DNA from: Gemmataceae bacterium
GTDB taxonomy: Bacteria > Planctomycetota > Planctomycetia > Gemmatales > Gemmataceae
DNA length: 64,000 nt
Direction of reading: 5' to 3'
NCBI GenBank assembly: GCA_009691845.1
Contig: SIAJ01000004.1
Location: forward strand, 62,001 to 126,000
The translations under genes were made by a program, and so were the position numbers. The stretch's first letter is position 1. Each line of letters begins with the position of its first letter. The notes beneath the pieces were generated by a model, which saw only the letters and a list, made by a program, of their open reading frames with translations, was not told the DNA's origin and ran no database searches. Of this stretch, positions 53,894 to 61,708 are shown in pieces.

Positions 53894-54754
53894 TCAGGCT
53901 GGCCGATGCCGGTGAAGCAGATCGATCTGTTGGATTTCCTCGGGCTCCAAGTGAAAGCCGAAGACGTCCAGATCTTCCTGCATATGCTTGGCATCCGTCG
54001 TGCCCGTGAGCAGCATCATTTGTACATCGAGAGCGAACCGGAACACGATTTGGTTCATGGTACGCTGATGGCGTTTGGCGATCCGCTTCATTTCAGGATC
54101 GGCGAGCGTCGAGCGATTCGCGGTGAGCAGCGAGAATCCCTGATAGGCGATCTGGTTGGCCATGCACAAATCACGCACTTCGCGATCCCAGCCACGCTCG
54201 GCATAACATCGATTCTGGACAAAGGTTGGGCGCACACGGGCGGACTGGCAAAGTCGATCGAGTTGTTCGCGTGTGACGTTGCTTACGCCCAGGAAGCGCA
54301 CTCGTCCCCCATCGTGAATTGTCTCCATCGCTCGCCAAGCTTCCCAATCCATTGAAGATAGGCCAAGCCGTTGGCTCGGCCCATGAAGCAAATAAGAATC
54401 GATCGTCTCGACGCCGAGGTGTTCGAGCGAACTGGCAAAGGACATTGGAACCTGCTCGGTGATCGACGCCTTCGGATCGTAAGGCAGGCGATGGTCCTGG
54501 CTGGCCTGAAAGGTGAATTTGGTCTGCAAGAACAGATCATCTCGAACGACCAGGCCTTTCGCGATGGCTTCCGCCACCGCAAGTCCTACCCCGGCCTCGT
54601 GATAGTGGCGACGCTGGTTCGCCGTGTCGATCGCCCGGAAGCCCTGTTGAATCGCGAGTGCAACCAGGCGTTGCGTCTCGTCCTCCTTCCAGGCGGTTCC
54701 GTACATGAAGCGGGGCACTGAATGGCCGTTGATCGATCGTGTTTGGTTCGGCAT
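53894..54754 (-). CDS. Aldo/keto reductase
   Basis: The product has 286 residues in the AKR TIM-barrel family. Conserved positions are visible: Asp and Tyr in AIDTANQRRHYHEAGVG, Lys in LFLQTKFTF, His in IDSYLLHGPS, and the phosphate-binding segment late in the barrel (MMLLTGTTDAKHMQEDLD). It should reduce aldehydes or ketones with NADPH; the tail GFHLEPEEIQQIDLLHRH is usual for the family. The start MPNQTRSINGHS is chosen by family length. A palindrome (54768-54792) lies just upstream. Confidence 0.88.
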   Translation of the reverse strand: MPNQTRSINGHSVPRFMYGTAWKEDETQRLVALAIQQGFRAIDTANQRRHYHEAGVGLAVAEAIAKGLVVRDDLFLQTKFTFQASQDHRLPYDPKASITEQVPMSFASSLEHLGVETIDSYLLHGPSQRLGLSSMDWEAWRAMETIHDGGRVRFLGVSNVTREQLDRLCQSARVRPTFVQNRCYAERGWDREVRDLCMANQIAYQGFSLLTANRSTLADPEMKRIAKRHQRTMNQIVFRFALDVQMMLLTGTTDAKHMQEDLDVFGFHLEPEEIQQIDLLHRHRPA

Positions 54755-54767
54755 GATTCTCAGTGTA

Positions 54768-54792
54768 GCCGACTGCCAAGTTGGCAATCGGC
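54768..54792. repeat. Palindrome upstream of the aldo/keto reductase gene
   Basis: GCCGA...TCGGC encloses the perfect core TGCCAA-G-TTGGCA. It lies 14-38 bp before the start codon, so it could be an operator, a leader hairpin or a dispersed repeat. Confidence 0.55.
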
Positions 54793-54811
54793 CTGGGTTG
54801 CCTTCTATCTC

Positions 54812-54876
54812 GTGGTGACTCAGGCGAAGCATCGTGAAGCGACCGCGCGTGATGCTTCGGCTTTGACAGTCACCAC
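54812..54876. repeat. Interrupted inverted repeat overlapping a stop codon
   Basis: GTGGTGACT + GCGAAGCATC pair with GATGCTTCG + AGTCACCAC. The TGA stop of the zinc-ribbon membrane-protein gene (54870) lies in the right arm. It may also terminate that gene. Confidence 0.75.
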
Positions 54877-55820
54877 ATCAAGCCAACTCGTGGCAGGGGC
54901 TTGTTTTCACGCAGCATTAAACACGTCTCGACTGCTGCGGCCAGCACGGCAATCAAATTCGCGAGGACTGCAAGCCGGAGCCAAATGGTCGTGCGGGCAT
55001 GGAAGTAGCCCTTCTCCGAATCAACGTTCATTTCCCATCGCTGCATTTTTTCCGGTGTATTGGCCTGACCCTTCTTCTCTGCGTTGCGATCCTCGATCTT
55101 GTCGGAGACTGCCTTTTGCAGAGCGAAGCCTGATGCCCATTGAGCGAGAACGAATAGGAGCATCATGAGTGCAAATAAACCAATCGCAGCGGGCCGAAAC
55201 TTCCAGGCGGTCTGGAAATTGGGTGGAATCTTGATCTTCAAGAGGTCGACCACCAAGCCGCCAAAGGCGAGTGCCAGGGCCGGGAACATGAGAATCAAGA
55301 ACGGCAACAGCCACCAACTCATGTGCAAGCGGGTATTGAGATCGTCACCAATTTTCATTTCGTCGTCCGAAACCGCGTCTCGACCAAGCGAGCCAACCGC
55401 ACCATACCAGGCGTTCTGCGTGTAAGCCGAATACCCGCCGGGGAAGAGCCCATTCCACGAGAAGAACGTGAGCACGAAGACTACGAACAACGCCGCGGCC
55501 GGGATGAAGCGAATGACTTGCGGCTCGAGGGTAAGCGATCTTATGCTGTGAAAGCCGGACAATTCTTGATCCGGGGCCGGCAGCTCGGGCAATCGCGGCT
55601 GGGGGGCGTCCAGCTTCGGCTCGGGCGTGTAAGTTTCAGGAACCGCCAGCGGAACTGGAAACGAGGGCTTCTCAACCGGCGGCGGCGGAACACTCGGTGT
55701 GGGAGTGTAGAGTTGTGGGGCCGCGAACTGCTGATTGCACTCGGGGCAGTTTACAGCCTTGCCTGCCTCGCTGTCTGCGACAGTGATGGCTTTCTGACAG
55801 TAAGGACAAAGCAATCGCAT
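54870..55820 (-). CDS. Zinc-ribbon membrane protein
   Basis: The product has 316 residues. The start MRLLCPYCQKAITVADSEAG opens a zinc ribbon, CPYC...CPEC (residues 5-8 and 25-28), typical of planctomycete MJ0042-like zinc fingers. A Pro-rich linker follows (residues 35-85). Four membrane helices come next: VIRFIPAAALFVVFVLTFFSW, WWLLPFLILMFPALALAFGG, AIGLFALMMLLFVLAQWASG and LRLAVLANLIAVLAAAVETC. The function is unknown. Its stop lies inside an inverted repeat. Confidence 0.82.
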   Translation of the reverse strand: MRLLCPYCQKAITVADSEAGKAVNCPECNQQFAAPQLYTPTPSVPPPPVEKPSFPVPLAVPETYTPEPKLDAPQPRLPELPAPDQELSGFHSIRSLTLEPQVIRFIPAAALFVVFVLTFFSWNGLFPGGYSAYTQNAWYGAVGSLGRDAVSDDEMKIGDDLNTRLHMSWWLLPFLILMFPALALAFGGLVVDLLKIKIPPNFQTAWKFRPAAIGLFALMMLLFVLAQWASGFALQKAVSDKIEDRNAEKKGQANTPEKMQRWEMNVDSEKGYFHARTTIWLRLAVLANLIAVLAAAVETCLMLRENKPLPRVGLMW

Positions 55821-55874
55821 GTTCGGTCGTTGGGTAGTAAGTGTTGAATCGTTGTAGCACATCGACACGCTATC

Positions 55875-55903
55875 GTAGTCGGCGCTCGGAGTGTGCGGAC
55901 TAC
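55875..55903. repeat. Palindromic repeat, GTAGTC/GACTAC arms
   Basis: GTAGTCGGCGCTCGGAGTGT and the GGACTAC end belong to the same family as 46214-46246 and 51463-51525, with an imperfect interior. It lies between the zinc-ribbon gene and nnrD. Confidence 0.65.
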
Positions 55904-55915
55904 TTTGGCCGACTG

Positions 55916-56863
55916 CTAGCCGCCGACTTCGCGTAACGTTGGTGGAAGATACGTCAAAAGATCGCTCGCAATCAAGGCCGTTTGGCCAAAGTGCTCGGCC
56001 GCGAGGTCGCCCGCCCGGCCATGAACCCAGGCTCCCAGGACGGCCGCATCGAATGCTTCAAGTCCCTGGCCGATGAGTGCCGCGATCAGGCCGGTCAGCA
56101 CATCGCCGCTGCCGCCCGTGGCCATGCCCGGATTTCCCGTCGGATTGACGTGGGCACGTTTGCCGTCCGTTACGAGCGTGTTGTGTCCCTTCAGGACAAG
56201 CACTACCTGCTGGTTGGCGGCATACTGAGAGGCGAGTTCTTGTCGCCGAGAACGCACATCGTCGCTGGAACAACCCGTGAGGCGTGCGAATTCGCCGGGA
56301 TGCGGAGTGAGTACGATCGGCATTCGATGTTTCTGCCACGAATGGGAATCAAGCTTGGCCAGTGCATTTAGCCCGTCCGCATCAATGACCAACGGCTTCA
56401 CGAATCGTTCCACGACGGCCGCGATGATCGCAGGCATCGCTTCCGCCTGGCCCAGTCCGGGACCAATCGCGATCACGTCGGCCCAATTCTCCCCAAGTGC
56501 AACCAATTCGTCGATGGCCGAGGATCCCAGCCGGCCACGCAGGTCCTGGGCCAACGGCGTGGTCATGTAGCACGGATTGCCCGCCGCCACCGTGCTCAAG
56601 ATTTCGCCAGGCACGGCCACCTGCACCAGGCCCGCACCGCCGCGCAAGCAGGCGGAGCCACTCAACACGGCCGCTCCGGACATACCACGGCTGCCGGCAA
56701 CTATCAAGGCTCTGCCGTATGTCCCCTTGTGCGAATCCGGCGCACGGGGCGTCAAGCGCGGAATGGCGACCGACGTTTCTAGGGGTGATTGCGACACGCT
56801 GAAATTGTAGGACTTCACTCGCGCGGCTTCGGCGAATATGCTCTCACTCACTGTTCTCCGCAT
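55916..56863 (-). CDS. nnrD: ADP/ATP-dependent NAD(P)H-hydrate dehydratase
   Basis: The product has 315 residues and the YjeF C-terminal (ribokinase-like) fold. Motifs are HKGTYGRALIVAGSRGMSGA, ACLRGGAGLVQVAVP, VIAIGPGLGQAEAM, PLVIDADGLNAL, IVLTPHPGEFARL, VVLVLKGHNTLV and MATGGSGDVLTGLIAAL with the catalytic Asp. It repairs hydrated NADH and NADPH. The N-terminal epimerase half (NnrE) found fused in many bacteria is absent. The start is only 20 bp from the divergent SDR gene, so a GTG at 56818 may be the real start. Confidence 0.92.
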   Translation of the reverse strand: MRRTVSESIFAEAARVKSYNFSVSQSPLETSVAIPRLTPRAPDSHKGTYGRALIVAGSRGMSGAAVLSGSACLRGGAGLVQVAVPGEILSTVAAGNPCYMTTPLAQDLRGRLGSSAIDELVALGENWADVIAIGPGLGQAEAMPAIIAAVVERFVKPLVIDADGLNALAKLDSHSWQKHRMPIVLTPHPGEFARLTGCSSDDVRSRRQELASQYAANQQVVLVLKGHNTLVTDGKRAHVNPTGNPGMATGGSGDVLTGLIAALIGQGLEAFDAAVLGAWVHGRAGDLAAEHFGQTALIASDLLTYLPPTLREVGG

Positions 56864-56883
56864 CACCCAGTTGAGCCAACAAC

Positions 56884-57669
56884 ATGAGTACCTCCGCCCG
56901 CAATGGTTTGGCCCTCTTCGACATGACTGGCCGGGTCGTCCTCGTGACGGGTGGCTCAAAAGGGCTAGGCCTCACTATCGCCTCCGGACTGGCTTCGGCC
57001 GGAGCAGACGTCGCACTGGTCAGCCGCAACGAGGCCGAGGTGCAAGCGGCCGCCAAGCAGGTTGCTTCCGCGTTCGGTCATCGAGCCATCGGCATCAAGG
57101 CCGACGTGACGGATGAGGCCGACGTGGCCCGAGCCGTTTCCCGCACGCTCGCCGATCTCGGTCGCATCGATGTGCTCGTGAATAATGCTGGCATCAACAT
57201 CCGCGGGCCGATCGATTCGCTCACGCTCGAACAGTTTCGCAAGGTGCAGCAGGTGAACACGGAAGGCGTTTGGCTTTCGAGTCGGGCCGTCGTGCCGCAC
57301 ATGAAGGAACGCCAGTGGGGGCGAATCATCAATATCTCGAGCGCCCTCGGCGTGGTCGGCCTCGGAGAACGCACTTCGTATTGCTCCAGCAAAGGGGCCG
57401 TCGTGCAAATGACGCGGGCGTTGGCCATCGAGCTGGCACCGTTCAAGATCACTGTGAACGCGATTCTGCCGGGCCCATTCTTGACCGAGATGAATATTCC
57501 GATGAAGGACGACCCAAAATTTGTGCAGGCCATCGTCGGAGCGACGGCCCTCGGCCGTTGGGGCGAACTCCATGAAATGCAGGGGGCGGCCATGTACCTC
57601 GCCAGCGACGCGGGCAGCTACACGACCGGCAGCATGATCGCAGTGGATGGCGGCTGGACGGCACGCTGA
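56884..57669 (+). CDS. Short-chain dehydrogenase/reductase (FabG/gluconate 5-dehydrogenase-like)
   Basis: The product has 261 residues and is a classical SDR. The cofactor motif VLVTGGSKGLGLTIA, DVT, NNAGINIRGP, the catalytic Ser in INISSALGVVGLG and the YCSSK active site are all present, with the tail TTGSMIAVDGGWTAR. The closest feel is to gluconate 5-dehydrogenase and 3-oxoacyl-ACP reductase types; the substrate is uncertain. It precedes the acyl-CoA dehydrogenase gene by 112 bp, which contains a short hairpin (57705-57727). Confidence 0.9.
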   Translation: MSTSARNGLALFDMTGRVVLVTGGSKGLGLTIASGLASAGADVALVSRNEAEVQAAAKQVASAFGHRAIGIKADVTDEADVARAVSRTLADLGRIDVLVNNAGINIRGPIDSLTLEQFRKVQQVNTEGVWLSSRAVVPHMKERQWGRIINISSALGVVGLGERTSYCSSKGAVVQMTRALAIELAPFKITVNAILPGPFLTEMNIPMKDDPKFVQAIVGATALGRWGELHEMQGAAMYLASDAGSYTTGSMIAVDGGWTAR

Positions 57670-57781
57670 GTTTGCATTCTTGAGCTATGATTAAACGTCT
57701 CTCGCTACCGGTTTGACACGCCGGTAGAATGGAGCGAGAAGCATTTCGACGGCTCCGATCCTCTCCGCACGGAGGTCGCTC

Positions 57782-59575
57782 ATGGCCCTGACAGCCGCGC
57801 AACTCGACCAGCAAAAGAAACAAGCCGAGGAACTATTGTTCTCCGGACCGGAGACCCTCGGCCTGGCCAAGGGTTTCTTCTTTGGGCATTTCAGTTCCCG
57901 CTTCGTGTTTCCCTATCCGCAGCTTGCCCCAGGCGTTCAGGCAGCCGTGGATCAGGCTGTTGCCAAGACTCGGAAATTTTGCGACGAACGAATCGACGCG
58001 GCGGCCATCGATCGGAACAAGGATATTCCGCGTGACGTGATCGATGGCCTGGGTGAGCTTGGCATGCTGGGCATGACGGTGCCGACGGAACTCGGAGGGC
58101 AGGGCTTCAATCAACAGGGCTATACGCAAGTGATGGAAGTGTTGGGTGCCCACGATTCGTCGACGGCCGTGTTCGTGAACGCCCACCACAGCATTGGCAT
58201 TCGGGCGATCATGTTGTTCGGCACGGAAGCACAAAAAGCTCGCTGGTTGCCGGACCTGATCGCAGGTCGCAAGCTGGGTGCGTTTGCCCTCACCGAGCCT
58301 CAGGCAGGATCCGATGCTGGCAATGTGCAGACGCGTGCCGTGCTGACGGAAGACGGGTCCGCCTACATTCTCAATGGCGAAAAACGCTACATCACGAACG
58401 CGGCCATTGCTCAGGTTCTCACGGTAATGGCCCGCACGCCGGCCCCGACGGCTAACAAGCCGGACGACACGCGAATCACCGCCTTTCTCGTCACGCCGGA
58501 CATGCCGGGTTTCGAAATCATCGAAGCCCGGGCCGATAAGTGCGGCATCCGCGGCACGGCAACCGGAAAGTTGCGATTCACGAACATGCGCGTGCCGAAG
58601 GAAAACGTCCTTGGCCCCGTGGGGAAAGGATTGAAAGTCGCCCTCACGGTCCTGGATTTCGGCCGCACGACCTTTGGGGCCAGTTGCACGGGTGCCGCGA
58701 AAGCCTGCCTGGAAGCGGCCGTCAAACATGCGAAGTCGCGAATCCAGTTTCAGCAGCCGCTCGCCGAGTTTGAGTTGGTGAAGAAGAAGATCGCGTTCAT
58801 CGCCGCTCATACCTTTGCCATGGAATCGGCCACGCGGGTGTGTGCCGCCCTGATTGACAGCGGCGATGATGATTACATGCTCGAAACGGCCATCCTGAAA
58901 GTATTCTCGACCGAGCATCTCTGGACCTGCGTCTACGAAGTGATGCAGGTGATGGGAGGCGCATCCTATTTCACGGATCGGCCACAGGAACGCTGGATGC
59001 GCGACGCACGCATCAACACAATCGGCGAGGGGGCGAACGAGGTCCTGAAGGCGTTCATCGCTGTCGTCGGTTGCCGTGGGCCCGGTATGAAACTCGATGC
59101 CATGCGCAAGAGCCCGATGCGCAATTTGCTTCGTCTCGCGGGCTACGGTGCGAGTTATGTGTGGAAGAAGACTGCCCTCTCGGGAGGGCCGGCTATCCTG
59201 GTTCAACGTGCCGAACTCAGCGGTGCCGCTTCTCGATTGGCCAAGCAGATCAAACGTCTCGGCACGGCGCTGCCCGGAGTCTTCTTGAGGGCAGGCAGTG
59301 AAGCCAAGTTCATCCAGTCGCAACTCGTGCACGAGCGATTGGCGGACATCGCGATTGATCTGTATGTGTCAAGCTGTGTGTTGAGCCGGCTTGATTCGAT
59401 GCTGCGAAACGGACCGGCCGAGAGTAAATCGATCGACACCGTCGGCGAAGTGGAAGCCGGAAAATACTTCCTGGACCTCGCGGCTCGGAGAATCGAGGAG
59501 CGTTTCGCCACGCTGAACGACAACGACGATGCGTTGACCGTGAAGGCGGCCGATGCGGCACTGGCACGCTGGTAA
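57782..59575 (+). CDS. Acyl-CoA dehydrogenase, long (VLCAD/ACAD9-like)
   Basis: The product has 597 residues. The start follows GGAGG. Family motifs: GMLGMTVPTELGGQGF, FVNAHHSIGIRAIMLFGTEA, AFALTEPQAGSDAGNVQTRA, YILNGEKRYITNA, FGRTTFGASCTGAAKACLEA and NTIGEGANEVLKAF, where the Glu is the expected catalytic base. An extra C-terminal domain of about 180 residues, as in very-long-chain acyl-CoA dehydrogenase, follows. It should introduce the first double bond in beta-oxidation using FAD. No electron-transfer flavoprotein gene is adjacent. Confidence 0.93.
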   Translation: MALTAAQLDQQKKQAEELLFSGPETLGLAKGFFFGHFSSRFVFPYPQLAPGVQAAVDQAVAKTRKFCDERIDAAAIDRNKDIPRDVIDGLGELGMLGMTVPTELGGQGFNQQGYTQVMEVLGAHDSSTAVFVNAHHSIGIRAIMLFGTEAQKARWLPDLIAGRKLGAFALTEPQAGSDAGNVQTRAVLTEDGSAYILNGEKRYITNAAIAQVLTVMARTPAPTANKPDDTRITAFLVTPDMPGFEIIEARADKCGIRGTATGKLRFTNMRVPKENVLGPVGKGLKVALTVLDFGRTTFGASCTGAAKACLEAAVKHAKSRIQFQQPLAEFELVKKKIAFIAAHTFAMESATRVCAALIDSGDDDYMLETAILKVFSTEHLWTCVYEVMQVMGGASYFTDRPQERWMRDARINTIGEGANEVLKAFIAVVGCRGPGMKLDAMRKSPMRNLLRLAGYGASYVWKKTALSGGPAILVQRAELSGAASRLAKQIKRLGTALPGVFLRAGSEAKFIQSQLVHERLADIAIDLYVSSCVLSRLDSMLRNGPAESKSIDTVGEVEAGKYFLDLAARRIEERFATLNDNDDALTVKAADAALARW

Positions 59576-59590
59576 GCTAGCGCGCAACTC

Positions 59591-61036
59591 TCACTTAACC
59601 GCCTTCGCCTTGGCAAGCAGCACTTTCATTTCCCTCACAATCTCCGCCGCCGCCGGGTCCTCCGCCAGATTCTTGAGTTCCCCCGGGTCCTTCTCGTAGT
59701 CGTAAAGCTGGCTGCCCTTTTTGCCGTCGTCCCATTCGGTGTACCGATAGCGTTCGTTGCGAATGCTGTAGCCCATGAACCAGGCCTGCTTTTTTGCGGG
59801 CAGCTTATCTCCGGTCACGGTCGGCGTACCTCGGCTGACTTGCGTCAATGCAGGCTTGTCCCACTTGGCTTCTGGATTGTCGAGAAGCGGCTTCAGGCTT
59901 GTTCCTTCCGGCCCCTTTGAAATCGGGATCCCGCACAAGTCGGCCAGGGTCGGATGCAAATCGATCAATTCCACGGTTCGACGCGATGCCTTGCCATTCC
60001 CCTTGGCACGCGGGTCGTAGACGATGTAGGGCACGCGAGCCGAGTTTTCGAACACGCTCATCTTCTGCCACAGCCCGTGCTCGCCCAGATGATAGCCGTG
60101 ATCGCTGATGAACACGACGATCGTTTTGTTCGCAAGTTTCAAGCGTTCGAGTCCATCGAGCACGATGCCGACTTGAGCGTCCATAAACGACGTGGCCGCG
60201 AAATAAGCCTGCATCGCCTGCTTGCGAAGTTCATTCGTTAGCGTTTCCTGTTCCTTCTTCGCACTGCCGAACGCCGGCACGGGGGCGGATTTCATGTGGT
60301 CGGCTGGAACCTCCGCAAGTTTGATTCCGGATGTTGGATGCATGTCGAAGTATTTCTTGGGTGCCACGTAGGGCGTGTGGGGCCGAAAGAAACCGCAGGC
60401 CAAGAAGAACGGGCGATCCTTGTTGGCTTCGAGTTGCTTGACGACTTCGTTCGCAATCAGGCCATCGGTTTGTTCCGCGTCGGCTCCATCGGCGGCCAGC
60501 CAACTCAACGTGCCGCCGAACCGGGCGGGTCCTTTGCCCTTTGGAAGCAGGGTGAAGATTTTCTCCTCGTCGTCCTTGTCGCGGCCCTTGGGATTGATGA
60601 CTTTTTCCCACGATGGCTCATCGTCCAGTCCGTCGGTTCCGATCTGAGCGGGCACGCCATAGTGGTAAAGCTTGCCAACGCGAGCAACGAAATAGCCCGC
60701 CTTGCGAAAGGTTTGCGGCATCGATACCGCGTCCGGAACATTCTTGCGAAATTGGGTGGCATTCTCGTAAACGCGAGTAGTATCGGGCCGCAAGCCCGTT
60801 AAGAATGAGGCACGGCTAGGATTGCAGAGCGGAAACTGACAGTAAGCTCGATCAAAGCGGACGCCTTTGGCTGCCAGCCGATCGATGTTCGGCGACTTGC
60901 CCGTCGCGCTGCCGTAGCAGCCAAGTGCGTTGTTCGTCAGGTCGTCGGACACGATGAACAGAACGTTCATCTTCTGCTCGGCAACGGCCGTGAAGGGAAT
61001 CACGAGCAAGAGTAGCAAGGTGCGCATGGTTGGCAT
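59591..61036 (-). CDS. Exported sulfatase, iduronate-2-sulfatase-like
   Basis: The product has 481 residues with a signal peptide (MRTLLLLLVIPFTAVAEQ, or three residues earlier from MPT). Sulfatase motifs: VLFIVSDDLTNNALGCYG (metal Asp-Asp), PLCNPSRASFLTGLRPDTT with the formylglycine Cys in CNPSR, and VVFISDHGYHLGEHGLW (metal Asp, His). GFFRPHTPYVAPKKY is typical of the iduronate-2-sulfatase branch. It should desulfate polysaccharides in the periplasm or outside. No formylglycine-generating enzyme gene is in this window. Confidence 0.93.
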   Translation of the reverse strand: MPTMRTLLLLLVIPFTAVAEQKMNVLFIVSDDLTNNALGCYGSATGKSPNIDRLAAKGVRFDRAYCQFPLCNPSRASFLTGLRPDTTRVYENATQFRKNVPDAVSMPQTFRKAGYFVARVGKLYHYGVPAQIGTDGLDDEPSWEKVINPKGRDKDDEEKIFTLLPKGKGPARFGGTLSWLAADGADAEQTDGLIANEVVKQLEANKDRPFFLACGFFRPHTPYVAPKKYFDMHPTSGIKLAEVPADHMKSAPVPAFGSAKKEQETLTNELRKQAMQAYFAATSFMDAQVGIVLDGLERLKLANKTIVVFISDHGYHLGEHGLWQKMSVFENSARVPYIVYDPRAKGNGKASRRTVELIDLHPTLADLCGIPISKGPEGTSLKPLLDNPEAKWDKPALTQVSRGTPTVTGDKLPAKKQAWFMGYSIRNERYRYTEWDDGKKGSQLYDYEKDPGELKNLAEDPAAAEIVREMKVLLAKAKAVK

Positions 61037-61064
61037 TCCGGGAGGGGGGAAGCAAAAGGCATTG

Positions 61065-61133
61065 TAGCCGCACTCGCCAGAGTGCGGGAGACACACGCAT
61101 TGGCACGTCCCCGCGTTCTGGCGAACGCGGCTA
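61065..61133. repeat. Paired palindromes of a second type
   Basis: Hairpins CCGCACT/AGTGCGG (61068-61087) and CCGCGTT/AACGCGG (61111-61130) are enclosed by outer arms TAGCCGC/GCGGCTA. The architecture is the same as in 42343-42420, with different sequence. Confidence 0.75.
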
Positions 61134-61177
61134 GGAGGACTGGCTAGGATCGCTGATGGCCCTGTTCAATTTCCATC

Positions 61178-61449
61178 ATGCTTCGCACTCTCCTCCTCTG
61201 CCTCGCTTCACGCCGCCCCTGTTGATTACACCCGCGATGTGCGGCCGATTCTTTCGCAGCATTGCTTCAAGTGCCACGGACGATCTGGGTTACAGCATCG
61301 TCGAGAAGCTGGTTCACATTCACGATTTGCAAGCGACGCTTTTACATTGCCTGGGGCTTGACCATGAACGCCTGAGGTTTAGGTACGCCGGCCGCGATTT
61401 CCGACTCACCGATGTGCATGGCGAGGTGGTGAAGGACATTTTGATGTAA
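61178..61449 (+). pseudogene. Relic joining the start of a PSCyt1 gene to the end of a DUF1501 gene
   Basis: From ATG 61178 a signal-like start ([14 protein letters not shown]) runs into a stop. In another frame 61221-61286 reads [20 protein letters not shown], the beginning of a planctomycete cytochrome (PSCyt1) domain that starts DUF1549/DUF1553 proteins. It switches directly to [20 protein letters not shown] and [15 protein letters not shown], the usual end of DUF1501 proteins. A deletion of several kilobases across an ancestral two-gene operon explains this. The surrounding 61037-61708 holds only repeats. Confidence 0.8.
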
Positions 61450-61489
61450 CGCGTCTCTATGGCAAAGCGAAACGCTTCAGAACACTAGT

Positions 61490-61561
61490 CCTCACTGATC
61501 TCCGCTAATCAATCGCTCGATCCGAAAAACATTCTTCTTGGATTAGCGAAGATCAGTGAGG
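61490..61561. repeat. Inverted repeat of the 'CTAATC' family, copy 2
   Basis: CCTCACTGATCTCCGCTAAT (61490 on) pairs with ATTAGCGAAGATCAGTGAGG (to 61561) with one mismatch. It is related to 13279-13354. Confidence 0.7.
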
Positions 61562-61708
61562 ATTAGCGTTTTAGTTTCTTTCTGGTTTCTCCGGGATCTT
61601 TCGGAGAACTTCACAAGCCAATGTCCAACCTCCGTTGACTCTCCTGGTCCGTTCGATCTACCATGAGTGTGATCGGTTTAGTCGTCTCTTAACTCGCGAG
61701 CATTCCCC

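Noticed and set aside
57833-59332. A 499-residue minus-strand open frame
   Set aside because: It is antisense to the acyl-CoA dehydrogenase, whose motifs are unambiguous; the composition (Arg/His-rich) is typical of a shadow frame.
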